Assembly (NCBI GenBank): GCA_020050375.1
Contig: JAGVKR010000515.1
Span: 1-7,812, forward strand
Source: Planctomycetales bacterium
GTDB taxonomy: Bacteria; Planctomycetota; Planctomycetia; Planctomycetales; Planctomycetaceae
Direction: 5' to 3'
Length of the DNA stretch: 7,812 bases
Of the stretch, positions 1-6,224 are shown in pieces. The translations under genes and the position numbers were made by a program. The notes beneath the pieces were generated by a model. That model was not told the DNA's origin. It did not search any database and worked only from the letters and a program-made list of their open reading frames with translations. Position 1 is the stretch's first letter; each line of letters begins with the position of its first letter.

Positions 1-1662
1 CTCCCACGGCAACGAATCGAGCGGCAACCGGTAACCCATCGGCGAATCGCCGGGAATCAGGAACAAATGCTCCTGCCGGAGAGACCACGGGCCACTCTCC
101 CACCGCGACGCGTCGCCCGAAGTCTGCCGCCGCAGCGGCAGGGCGTACCCCACGACCCGGTCCAGCCCCTGTTCGAAGATTTTGGCAAGCCGCAGGCGGT
201 CTTCCTCGATGTCGAGTTTGCTCTCCAGCGGATCAACGTTGGTTGGCAGCCGGCGTTCGCGCCACAGGTAGTACCAGACGTCTTCGTAACTGGGGATCGC
301 GAATTCGGTGTTGACCCTCAGCCGCCGCGCCAGAGACGCGATGAACCGCTGAGCATCTTCGGGGCCGACCCCATAGTTCGCATCGAGATCGGCGACGAGC
401 GTGATGTCCTCCCAAAGCGGAACCCCATCGGTCCGCCAGTAGCAGCCGAACGCCCACCGCGGCAATTGTTCCCCGGGATACCATTTCCCCTGCCCGTAGT
501 GCAACAGGCTGCCCGGAGCAAACTGCTGCTGGAGTCGCTTGAGCAGGATATCCGCCTGCTGTCGCTTGCCGGCGCCGAGGGCGGTTGTATTCCATTCGGG
601 GCTGTCGCGATCGTCGATCGAGACGAAAGTCGGCTCGCCTCCCATCGTTAGGCGCACCTCGAGCTCGCGCAGACGCTGGTCGACGCGCTCTCCGAGCGTG
701 TCGATCGCCGACCACTGGGCGTCGCTGTAGGGTTTTGTCACGCGCGGCAATTCCTGCACGCGGGCCACCGACATGGCGAATTCGAACTCCTCGTGGCACT
801 CTTCGCTCTCCTCGCTCGCAGGATCGCGCGTCCAGACGAACGAGCCGGTGACCGCCGCGGCATTGGTGGGCTCGGCCGCGCAGGCGAGTGGGATGTGCCC
901 TTCTCCCGCGAGAAGCCCCGATGTCGGATCGAGCCCGATCCAACCGGCGCCGGGAGCGTAGACCTCGGCCCAGGCATGCAGGTCGGTGAAATCGTGTGTC
1001 GGGCCGGAAGGTCCGTCCAACGCCGGTACGTCCGCCACCAGTTGAATCAAATACCCCGAGACGAACCGCGCCGCCAGCCCCAGATGCCGCAACACCTGAA
1101 CGAGCAGCCAGGCCGAGTCACGGCACGACCCGCTTCCCTTCGTGAGGGTTTCTTCGCACGACTGAACGCCCGGCTCCATGCGGATCAGGTAGTCGACGCG
1201 TTTCTGCAAGTGAGTATTGATGTCGACGAGGTAGTCGACCGTTCGCACGTCGCTACGGCGCAGCGACTCGACCAGTTCCACCAGCTTCGGTCCGGCGGGA
1301 GCGGTCTCCAGGTACGGCGCCAGCTCGCGCGTCAAACCGGGATCGTAAATGAACGGAGAGCGTTCGGCGTAAGATTCAATGAAGAAATCAAACGGGTCGA
1401 TAACCGTCATTTCAGCGACCAGGTCGACCTCGACACTGAATTCCCGTGCCGGTTCGGGAAACACGAGCCGTGCCAGGTAATTGCTGTACGGATCCTGCTG
1501 CCAGTTCAAAAACTGGAGATGCGGCTCGACCCGCAGCGAATAGCTGAGAATCGGCGTGCGACAGTGCGGCGCGGGGCGCAACCGGACGACGTGCGGCTGC
1601 AACGTCACCAAGCGGTCGTAGGTGTATTTGGTCTTGTGGTTCAGCGCGATCCGAATCGACAT
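1..1662 (-). CDS. Transglutaminase-like / DUF2126 protein, N-terminal half (partial at left edge)
   Basis: The visible 554 codons start at ATG 1660-1662 and stay open to base 1, so the C-terminal half lies outside the window. Residues 1-80 form the bacterial transglutaminase N-terminal beta domain (opening MSIRIALNHKTKYTYDR). A transglutaminase-like core follows, with a complete Cys-His-Asp triad: C180 in GSGSCRD, H229 in DLHAWAEVY and D245 in GLDPTSG. From about residue 335 the DUF2126 signature appears (GGEPTFVSIDD, SPEWNTTALG, LLHYGQGKWYPGE, PRWAFGCYWR). Family members are usually about 1,100 residues, so roughly half is present. No signal peptide is visible, so a cytoplasmic location is likely. 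In many genomes this family neighbours alpha-E and circularly permuted ATP-grasp genes, suggesting peptide or amide-bond chemistry, but the substrate is not established. GGAG lies six bases before the ATG and supports the start. Family assignment is very secure; biochemical role is not. Confidence 0.95.
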   Translation of the reverse strand, partial: MSIRIALNHKTKYTYDRLVTLQPHVVRLRPAPHCRTPILSYSLRVEPHLQFLNWQQDPYSNYLARLVFPEPAREFSVEVDLVAEMTVIDPFDFFIESYAERSPFIYDPGLTRELAPYLETAPAGPKLVELVESLRRSDVRTVDYLVDINTHLQKRVDYLIRMEPGVQSCEETLTKGSGSCRDSAWLLVQVLRHLGLAARFVSGYLIQLVADVPALDGPSGPTHDFTDLHAWAEVYAPGAGWIGLDPTSGLLAGEGHIPLACAAEPTNAAAVTGSFVWTRDPASEESEECHEEFEFAMSVARVQELPRVTKPYSDAQWSAIDTLGERVDQRLRELEVRLTMGGEPTFVSIDDRDSPEWNTTALGAGKRQQADILLKRLQQQFAPGSLLHYGQGKWYPGEQLPRWAFGCYWRTDGVPLWEDITLVADLDANYGVGPEDAQRFIASLARRLRVNTEFAIPSYEDVWYYLWRERRLPTNVDPLESKLDIEEDRLRLAKIFEQGLDRVVGYALPLRRQTSGDASRWESGPWSLRQEHLFLIPGDSPMGYRLPLDSLPWE

Positions 1663-1668
1663 GACTCA

Positions 1669-1672
1669 CTCC
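1669..1672 (-). promoter_or_regulatory. Shine-Dalgarno site of the transglutaminase-like gene
   Basis: On the minus strand GGAG sits six bases before the ATG at 1660-1662. It fixes the start and is one of the few clear SD motifs in this window. Confidence 0.7.
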
Positions 1673-1753
1673 GGCTGCGAATGGGCAGCTCCCTGACATC
1701 CGCAGTTCACCATCAGGCCGCGACGCGGAACTCGCAATTCGTCGGCTCGGCAG

Positions 1754-1779
1754 GCGTCCCGGTCAGAAGAACGGGACGC
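1754..1779. repeat. Perfect 8-bp inverted repeat in the probable leader
   Basis: Arms GCGTCCCG (1754-1761) and CGGGACGC (1772-1779) are fully complementary with a 10-base loop. It lies 92-117 bases upstream of the transglutaminase-like start. No U-run follows on either strand, so it is not a classical intrinsic terminator. It could be leader structure, an operator or a worn repeat; the sequence alone does not decide. Confidence 0.4.
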
Positions 1780-1862
1780 GGCGGCACTTGCCCCATAACG
1801 ATGGCTGATGAATCCCCAATCGTCCAGCCGGATTGACGCGAATCGGCTGAATTCGTAGTCCG

Positions 1863-1871
1863 ACTATAACA
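1863..1871 (-). promoter_or_regulatory. Candidate extended -10 promoter element (weak)
   Basis: The minus strand reads TGTTATAGT, matching the TGnTATAAT extended -10 pattern at all but one position. It lies about 200 bases before the transglutaminase-like start, and no good -35 is visible. A match of this kind can occur by chance, so it is only a candidate. Confidence 0.2.
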
Positions 1872-2000
1872 GCAAGTTCGGTGCCTTGCCGATCGTGAAT
1901 GCGAAACCACGATCCAGGGTATCAACTTTCCCGGAAATATGAGGCCACGCATCTCGCCAAAATCCCGCTATGAACGCGCTGCCTGAAGTCCACTCGCCGA

Positions 2001-2017
2001 TGCCTGATTTTCAGGCA
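2001..2017. repeat. Small hairpin beyond the 3' end of the RND remnant
   Basis: TGCCTGA (2001-2007) and TCAGGCA (2011-2017) pair perfectly around three T residues. It lies 60-77 bases downstream of the RND remnant's stop codon. There is no T-run on the minus-strand 3' side, so terminator function is doubtful; it may be left over from the original transcription end. Confidence 0.3.
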
Positions 2018-2077
2018 GAATTTGGCCAATTGGGTTCCGCGTCGTGGCACGGCTTTGGCCAATGGGGGCGCTGGATT

Positions 2078-2821
2078 CTATGCGACGTCGGGAAGCTGCT
2101 TCGGAGCAAGAATGCGATACAGAACCGGGACGACAAACAGCGTCAGGATCTCGGTGCTGACCAGGCCCCAGACGATCACCGTCGCCAGCGGACGCTGTAC
2201 GTCGGAGCCCAGCCCGACGGCCAACGACGCGGGCAGCAATCCCAGGATGGCGACCGACGATGTCATCAGACTCGGACGGAGCCGGCCCAGCGCCCCTTCG
2301 ACCACCGCTTCGTCCGAGGTCAGCCCGCGCCGGCGCATCGCCGTGATCCATTCCACCATGAACACACTGTCCATCACCGAGACTCCGAACAGGGCAGCGA
2401 AGCCGACGCCGCTCGAGACGTTCAGCGTCATCCCCCGAAAATACAGGGCCAGCGCGCCGCCGAGAAAGGCGAACGGCAGCGAGAGCAACACCAGAAACGC
2501 CTCGCGCGGCGAGCGGAACATCATCAGCAACAGGCCATAAATGATGACGATGGTCGCAGGAATCAGGATCAGAAAGTGGCGCGTGGCGCGTTCGAGGTTC
2601 TCGAACATCCCGATCCAGCGGACCCCGACTCCTTCCGGCGCTGTGATCGCTCCCGCGAACTGCTGCTTGGCGTCGGCGACGAACCCCCCTTGGTCGCGCC
2701 CGACAATGTCGCAGCGAACCGTGATTCGTCGCTGACCGCTGTCGCGGGCGATGATCGTCTGCCCGTCGGAAAGTGAAAAATCGGCAATCTGGGACAGCGG
2801 AATCGGCACTCCTTTGTCGGT
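2078..2821 (-). pseudogene. C-terminal remnant of a CusA/CzcA-type heavy-metal RND efflux pump
   Basis: About 247 codons remain of a protein that is normally about 1,030-1,070 residues. The N-terminal ~800 are missing, with the first half of the membrane domain and most of the porter domains. What is left begins in the last porter segment (PIPLSQIADFS, SGQRRITVRCDI) and carries the final five membrane helices, including FLILIPATIVIIYGLLLMMF, LPFAFLGGALALYF and STEILTLFVVPVLYRIL. GVSVMDSVFMVEW matches the late-helix region of the family. The stop (TAG, 2078-2080) is at about the normal C-terminus, so only the 5' side is lost. Family-like sequence reads upstream to about 2821, then meets TAA at 2825-2827. 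A GTG at 2807-2809 preceded by AAAGGA looks like a start, but AAAGGA encodes conserved protein (DKG). A half-length pump cannot form the trimeric antiporter, so this is most likely dead. Confidence 0.85.
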
Positions 2822-2893
2822 ATATTACGATGACAGAATCATGTCTCATGCCGAGCCGCGCGCGAATCGCGTGAAGCAGCAACGGACCGCTCA

Positions 2894-3012
2894 GAGCGTG
2901 TGAAAGTTTGTAGTGTGGACTTCAGTCCACACGAGATGTTGTATCGTGTCGGCTAAAGCCAACACTACAGGTTGTATGCGACCGTCTATTCAGTCGAAAC
3001 TTTCACACGCTC
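2894..3012. mobile_element. 119-bp MITE-like element with 16-bp TIRs and TCA target duplication
   Basis: Perfect terminal inverted repeats GAGCGTGTGAAAGTTT (2894-2909) and AAACTTTCACACGCTC (2997-3012) bound 119 bp with no coding capacity for a transposase. TCA flanks both sides (2891-2893 and 3013-3015). Deleting the element plus one TCA (122 bp) joins codon 17 of the HTH gene in frame to HGWSQDELA, which reconstructs the target and supports transposition rather than chance. A REP pair occupies 2910-2968, directly inside the left TIR. The mobilising transposase family is not identifiable from the TIR by eye. Confidence 0.8.
2910..2968. repeat. REP/inverted-REP pair, family A copy 1 (inside the MITE)
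   Basis: Order: GTAG (2910-2913); hairpin TGTGGACT-TC-AGTCCACA (2914-2931); 15-base spacer; hairpin TGTCGGCT-AA-AGCCAACA (2947-2964) with one C/A mismatch; CTAC (2965-2968). The second hairpin is roughly the reverse complement of the first, so this is a head-to-head pair like a bacterial BIME. GTAG next to an imperfect palindrome is the mark of REPs handled by RAYT (TnpA-REP) enzymes; no RAYT gene is in the window. Confidence 0.8.
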
Positions 3013-3736
3013 TCACGGGTGGTCTCAGGATGAGCTTGCGGGAAAGACCGGGATTTCGCGGACGGAAGTCAGCGCCATCGAGACCGAGCGCTCCCCCGAG
3101 CAGACGCTGGTGATGGTTAGTTGCGATCCGGCCGCGGGCTTGCTCGCGACCGAGTTGGCGCGGGCCGGCCACTGGCGATTGCTCGTGTTGCCGCGCTCGA
3201 GCACGCAGGCGCTGGATCTGCTCGGGGCGGGGCTGGTGTACCTCGCGGGGGTGCATTTGTCGAAAGCGTCGCGGAAGAACGACAACGCCGGCGCTGTTCG
3301 TGAGAAGCTGGGAGCCGGATTCAGCCTGCTGCAACTGACGCGCTGGACGGAAGGGATCGCCATCGGCCCGGGACAACGGGCCGAATCGATCCAGCGCCTG
3401 ATGCGATCGAAAATGCGCTGGGTGGGACGCGAACCGGGCTCAGGCGCCAGGCAGTGTCTCGACGAGCTGCTCGAAGGGCGTGCGCCCCCCAAACGGCTGG
3501 CCCGTGATCATCGGCGGGGCGCCGAGGCGATCCGCAGCGGCTGGGCGGACGTCGGGGTCTGTCTGCAACTCGTCTCGGAAGAGGCAGGACTCGAATTCCT
3601 CAGCGTTCGCGAAGAGACCTACGATGTCTGCTACCGGACCGATTTCGAGAGCGACCCGCGGATGCGCGCCTTCCTCGACGTCGTGCGGTCCCGGGCCTAT
3701 CGGCAGATGCTCAGCGAGCTTCCCGGCGACAACTTC

Positions 3737-3795
3737 GTAGTGTGGACTTCAGTCCACACGAAATGTGGTGACGTGTCGGCTGAAGCCGACACTGC
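3737..3795. repeat. REP/inverted-REP pair, family A copy 2 (at the 3' end of the broken regulator)
   Basis: It has the same 59-bp plan and orientation as the copy at 2910-2968: GTAG (3737-3740); hairpin TGTGGACT-TC-AGTCCACA (3741-3758); 15-base spacer; hairpin TGTCGGCT-GA-AGCCGACA (3774-3791), here perfectly paired; then CTGC where copy 1 has CTAC. By hand alignment the copies differ at 7 of 59 positions, four in the spacer, two in the second hairpin and one in the terminal tetranucleotide. It truncates the regulator right after SELPGDNF, and its translation (VVWTSVHTKCGDVSAEADTA) is repeat-derived. Confidence 0.85.
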
Positions 3796-3847
3796 AGCAG
3801 GTTTCCGATCGCTGCTCTCCTCAAACCTGTCAACGCCGGGACCGACT

Positions 3848-4171
3848 TCACGCGGCCGTTGATTCGGCTTCTTCGGTCTGCATCCACTCGGGGACGAAGT
3901 GCCGCGATTCGGGGGGGAGCAGCGCCTGCCGGCCGAGGGTCGTCACCTGATACTGGACGCCATCAGCGCGGCTGCTGATCTCGAATTTGAGCATGCCCAG
4001 GGCGATCAGCTTGCCATGCACGACGGAAAGCTGCTCGGCGGCAAGACCTTCGACTTCGCCGATGCGAGGGCTCCATTCGAGTTTTTGCGACGTGTGCCGC
4101 TCCTGGTACGCGGCCAGCAGCGGCCGCCACTCGGGATGGGCATCGAACAGTTCGACATCGGGGTGGGTCAT
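3848..4171 (-). CDS. Small hypothetical protein, possibly winged-helix
   Basis: The 107 codons run from ATG 4169-4171 to TGA 3848-3850. The product is soluble, acidic at its end, and lacks a signal peptide or membrane segment. Residues 45-85 (AAEQLSVVHGKLIALGMLKFEI, then YQVTTLGRQAL) look like a recognition helix followed by a beta wing and a final helix, as in small winged-helix proteins. This is a fold impression, not a family match. The N-terminal part (WRPLLAAYQERHTSQKLEW) is amphipathic. There is no clear SD. Its last five codons overlap, on the opposite strand, the repeat-driven tail of the broken regulator. The balanced, protein-like composition argues that it is real. It lies 144 bp downstream of the membrane-protein gene and may share its transcript. 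Function unknown. Confidence 0.65.
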   Translation of the reverse strand: MTHPDVELFDAHPEWRPLLAAYQERHTSQKLEWSPRIGEVEGLAAEQLSVVHGKLIALGMLKFEISSRADGVQYQVTTLGRQALLPPESRHFVPEWMQTEEAESTAA

Positions 4172-4202
4172 GCAAAACTGTATCGACCGGAAGGACCGTC
4201 AC

Positions 4203-4240
4203 TTGCAGGGGACGAAGAAGCCCCGGAAAGTCCCCTACAA
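4203..4240. repeat. Inverted repeat (11-bp arms, one mismatch) between two small genes
   Basis: Arms TTGCAGGGGAC (4203-4213) and GTCCCCTACAA (4230-4240) pair with one mismatch around a 16-base loop. On the minus strand it begins with GTAG, like the REP pairs elsewhere in the window, but it is a single long-loop hairpin. It lies about 75-110 bases past the end of the small membrane-protein gene. It has no T-run, so it could be a weak processing/termination structure or a degraded REP. Confidence 0.4.
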
Positions 4241-4315
4241 CTGGTCTCGGGAGGTCGCGTACAATCGGCAGGATCGGAACCCTCGGCAAAACTGTGTCCA
4301 ATTGCCATGCGGATA

Positions 4316-4627
4316 CTACGGTGAACCCGGAATTCCGATGCTGGCAACGAGCGCGGCCAATGCGAGCCAGGTCAGCAAGCGCTGACGCAGACTTGAATGC
4401 TGTGCAAGCAAGACGATCCCCACAAAGATCAGCAAGGCATTGATGCTGAAAAACTGGCTACCAATCTGCGACCAGATGATCATGTAATGCGTTCTGCGCG
4501 GCGTCAGCCAGGGATCGTACCAAGCCGCGTACCGCCAAGCGGCGATTCGAATCGACGCTGCCGTAAATGCCGTGGTCGCAAAAAGGAGAAGGCGCCAACG
4601 ATCGGCCTCATCGAGCGGCTTGAGCAT
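4316..4627 (-). CDS. Small hypothetical membrane protein
   Basis: I take ATG 4625-4627 as the start (103 residues, MLKPLDEADRWRLLLF). GGGAG at 4636-4640 sits eight bases upstream, which is ideal SD spacing. A GTG three codons earlier (4634-4636) would give 106 residues but overlaps that SD. The product has probably three hydrophobic segments: WRLLLFATTAFTAASIRIAA, FFSINALLIFVGIVLLAQ and LLTWLALAALVASIGI. They are separated by an aromatic, polar loop (WRYAAWYDPWLTPRRTHY) and a short basic loop. No family is recognised. It begins 51 bases after the stop of the HD-domain gene in the same direction, so co-transcription is likely, but a functional link is not shown. It ends at TAG 4316-4318. Confidence 0.7.
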   Translation of the reverse strand: MLKPLDEADRWRLLLFATTAFTAASIRIAAWRYAAWYDPWLTPRRTHYMIIWSQIGSQFFSINALLIFVGIVLLAQHSSLRQRLLTWLALAALVASIGIPGSP

Positions 4628-4635
4628 TCGAATCA

Positions 4636-4640
4636 CTCCC
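4636..4640 (-). promoter_or_regulatory. Shine-Dalgarno site deciding the start of the small membrane protein
   Basis: GGGAG on the minus strand, eight bases before ATG 4625-4627. It favours this ATG over the in-frame GTG at 4634-4636. Confidence 0.55.
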
Positions 4641-4677
4641 AGCCCAACGGACTATTGTTCGCGTCCGACGACATCCT

Positions 4678-6084
4678 TCACATATTCGTCTTCGCATCCC
4701 CCGCATCGCCGAGGATTGCGACCAGTGCCTTCTGGATGGCCGCGTCGTGCCGGTGGTCGCGGGTGTAGATGCGACAGATCGAGAAGCTGAGAGGCAGCTC
4801 GCGGAAGAGCTCATAATCGCTCAGCTCGCGGGGGGGACAGTCGGCCGGGTCGAAGACGTAGTTCTGGCCGCCCGCCGGCAGCTTTGTGCTCGGGCGGTGG
4901 TAGTGCCGGGCGATGTCGACGCGCATCTCAACGTCGCGAACGTCTTTGGGAAGCTTCTTCCGCAGCCGCTTCTCGACGATGTCGGGCTCCGAAAAGATCG
5001 TCGTTTGCTCCGACTGCCCCGAATGGAAGTACATCGCTCGCTCGGCGGCCATTTTCCAGAGCAGTTGTCGCGAAAAAATTCTCTGCCAGTGCATTCCCAG
5101 TGTCTGCAACGCCGGATCACCGCTGGAGGGCCAGCGCTGCACGTCGACCAGAAACGACGCCTCGGTGAAGCGGCGGTATTCGTCGAGATGCTCGAGCGGA
5201 TTGCCGTCGAACAGGTGCGCCATCGTGTCGGCGAAGATCTCTTCAAGCGCCACGTCAAGCGCGCGGACCGTCCGATGAAAATAAATCGTGCGAAACAGAT
5301 TGGCGCGGACTTCAATGAAATTGATCAGGGCCCGCAGCCCGCGGGCGTGGATCGTCAAACCCTCGGGCGTGAAAAAGCTGTAGTGCAAGAGCCGGAACAG
5401 ATCGAACGCCTTGACGTTGTACCCCGACATGTACGAGTCGCGGAGCACGAAATCCATATTGTCGACCGTGTAGATCCCGCTGAAGAGGGCCCGCAGCTTG
5501 ACCAGCCAGTCGGGGTGCCCCTGTTCGTCGGCAGATTTCTGCGACGGCCGGCGGATCAGCCAGCCGACCTGCGCAGGGTCGATCTCTTCCAGCGGCCCCA
5601 GCTTTCCGCGCGGGTTGCGGCGAACGCGGCGGAGCAGGTCTCCGAGTTCCCCGTTGATGATCGCCGAGCCGAGGTCTTCGTGCGTGACACCGAACTGGTC
5701 GAGATAATGGTCATCGAAAAAATGCCCGAACGGTCCGTGACCGACATCGTGCAATAACCCCGCCATGCGGGCCAGCGACTCGACGTAGGCCCGTGAGGGA
5801 ACATTCCGGCACGACTCGCAGAGCGATTCGTACCAATGATCGATCGCCAGCGACGCCAGATGCATCACCCCCAGCACGTGTTGAAAGCGAGTGTGCTCGG
5901 CCGATGGAAAAACCCACCACGCCGTCTGCAACTGGTGGATCTGCCGCATCCGCTGGACCCACGGATGGTCGATCACTTCCTGCTCCGAAACCTCGCCGGC
6001 GGGAAGCCCCGAGCGGGAAATGAACGGGATGTATCCGTGGATCGGATCGTGCGACAGGCTCTCGGTCGTGAAGTCGCGAACCAT
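4678..6084 (-). CDS. HD-domain phosphohydrolase, dNTPase/SAMHD1-like (COG1078-type)
   Basis: From ATG 6082-6084 the product has 468 residues. Residues 13-19 are DPIHGYI, the usual N-terminal motif of the COG1078 group. The metal site is complete: H69 in HTRFQHVLGV, H112-D113 in LLHDVGHGPFGH, and D208 in VDNMDFVLRD. These correspond to H167, H206/D207 and D311 of human SAMHD1, with R66 and D216 also conserved; the SAMHD1 catalytic-pocket tyrosine is F212 here. No membrane segment or signal is seen, so it is cytoplasmic. Relatives hydrolyse dNTPs to deoxynucleoside and triphosphate, often with allosteric control, but substrate range varies and is not read here. Open frame extends to 6282, and ATG 6184-6186 with GGAG three bases upstream is a possible earlier start; the sequence before 6084 is not family-like. 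It is divergent from the glycosyltransferase gene. Confidence 0.9.
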   Translation of the reverse strand: MVRDFTTESLSHDPIHGYIPFISRSGLPAGEVSEQEVIDHPWVQRMRQIHQLQTAWWVFPSAEHTRFQHVLGVMHLASLAIDHWYESLCESCRNVPSRAYVESLARMAGLLHDVGHGPFGHFFDDHYLDQFGVTHEDLGSAIINGELGDLLRRVRRNPRGKLGPLEEIDPAQVGWLIRRPSQKSADEQGHPDWLVKLRALFSGIYTVDNMDFVLRDSYMSGYNVKAFDLFRLLHYSFFTPEGLTIHARGLRALINFIEVRANLFRTIYFHRTVRALDVALEEIFADTMAHLFDGNPLEHLDEYRRFTEASFLVDVQRWPSSGDPALQTLGMHWQRIFSRQLLWKMAAERAMYFHSGQSEQTTIFSEPDIVEKRLRKKLPKDVRDVEMRVDIARHYHRPSTKLPAGGQNYVFDPADCPPRELSDYELFRELPLSFSICRIYTRDHRHDAAIQKALVAILGDAGDAKTNM

Positions 6085-6165
6085 GGGTAGAGGAAGGATT
6101 GCCGGATCAACGAGGGAGCAAGCCGACGCAGCGCTCCAATGGATTCTGCCGTCGGCACGGTCCGT

Positions 6166-6171
6166 ATCATA
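6166..6171 (-). promoter_or_regulatory. Candidate -10 element for the HD-domain gene (weak)
   Basis: The minus strand reads TATGAT, five of six matches to TATAAT, about 80 bases before ATG 6084. TTGGAG lies 18 bases upstream as a poor -35. If real, the transcript would start after the alternative ATG at 6186 and would force the 6084 start. The match is weak. Confidence 0.2.
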
Positions 6172-6224
6172 AGCGACGGGCGGCATAGTCTCCAACCGGC
6201 CGTTGGTGTAGCATCGGACGAACC

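Larger units (their letters stand above)
1663..2077. other. Gene-free spacer (about 415 bp) upstream of the transglutaminase-like gene
   Basis: No supported gene lies here. A 79-codon open frame on the minus strand (1713-1952) shows no domain, no SD and a mixed, non-protein-like composition, so it is left out. The region holds the probable 5' leader and promoter of the minus-strand transglutaminase gene, a perfect 8-bp hairpin (1754-1779), a 7-bp hairpin downstream of the RND remnant (2001-2017), and a 10-bp direct repeat TTTGGCCAAT at 2021-2030 and 2054-2063. No tRNA-like or riboswitch-like fold was recognised by eye. Confidence 0.6.
2841..3862 (+). pseudogene. Broken HTH regulator with PBP-like (PF12727/COG1910-type) ligand domain
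   Basis: The original start appears to be ATG 2841. Codons 1-17 read MSHAEPRANRVKQQRTA, then the reading enters an inserted element and stops at TGA 2901-2903. The gene resumes at 3016 with HGWSQDELAGKTGISRTEV, a typical XRE-type helix-turn-helix. The frame then jumps from SAIETER straight to SPEQTLVMVSCDPAAG (around 3084-3102). Family members usually carry about 100 residues between these blocks, so an in-frame deletion is likely. The ligand domain is otherwise well kept (LLVLPRSS, RWVGREPGSGARQCLDELL, AIRSGWADVGVCLQLVSEEAG). Near the natural end (SELPGDNF) a REP pair takes over at 3737 and supplies the remaining codons. An open frame from TTG 2972 to TGA 3862 (296 codons) reads through both repeats and could be mistaken for a gene. 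Relatives are thought to sense molybdate-like ligands; the ligand here is unknown. Confidence 0.8.

Noticed and set aside
793..1836. 347-codon open frame on the plus strand
   Set aside because: It is antisense to the transglutaminase-like gene, whose catalytic triad and DUF2126 motifs are unmistakable. Its own translation is arginine/glutamine-rich with no domain.
1713..1952. 79-codon minus-strand open frame in the spacer
   Set aside because: No SD, no recognisable domain, mixed composition, and it covers the hairpin at 1754-1779. It is probably chance open frame in the leader.
2807..2809. GTG start with AAAGGAG-like SD for the RND fragment as a real small protein
   Set aside because: The SD-like bases encode family-like residues upstream of the GTG, and the fragment lacks most of the pump. 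The match to an SD is probably accidental.
1968..2882. Long open frames on both strands over the RND remnant (304 and 268 codons)
   Set aside because: They are out-of-frame shadows; only the frame ending at 2078 shows pump helices and family motifs.
2910..3795. Repeats as part of a CRISPR array
   Set aside because: Only two copies, about 770 bp apart, each a palindrome pair, with no regular spacers and no cas genes.
2078..3862. Metal-resistance operon with its own regulator
   Set aside because: Both genes are truncated, they face away from each other across a rearrangement junction, and no membrane-fusion or outer-membrane partner is present.
4747..5757. 336-codon plus-strand open frame
   Set aside because: Antisense to the HD-domain gene and lacking any domain; a high-GC shadow.
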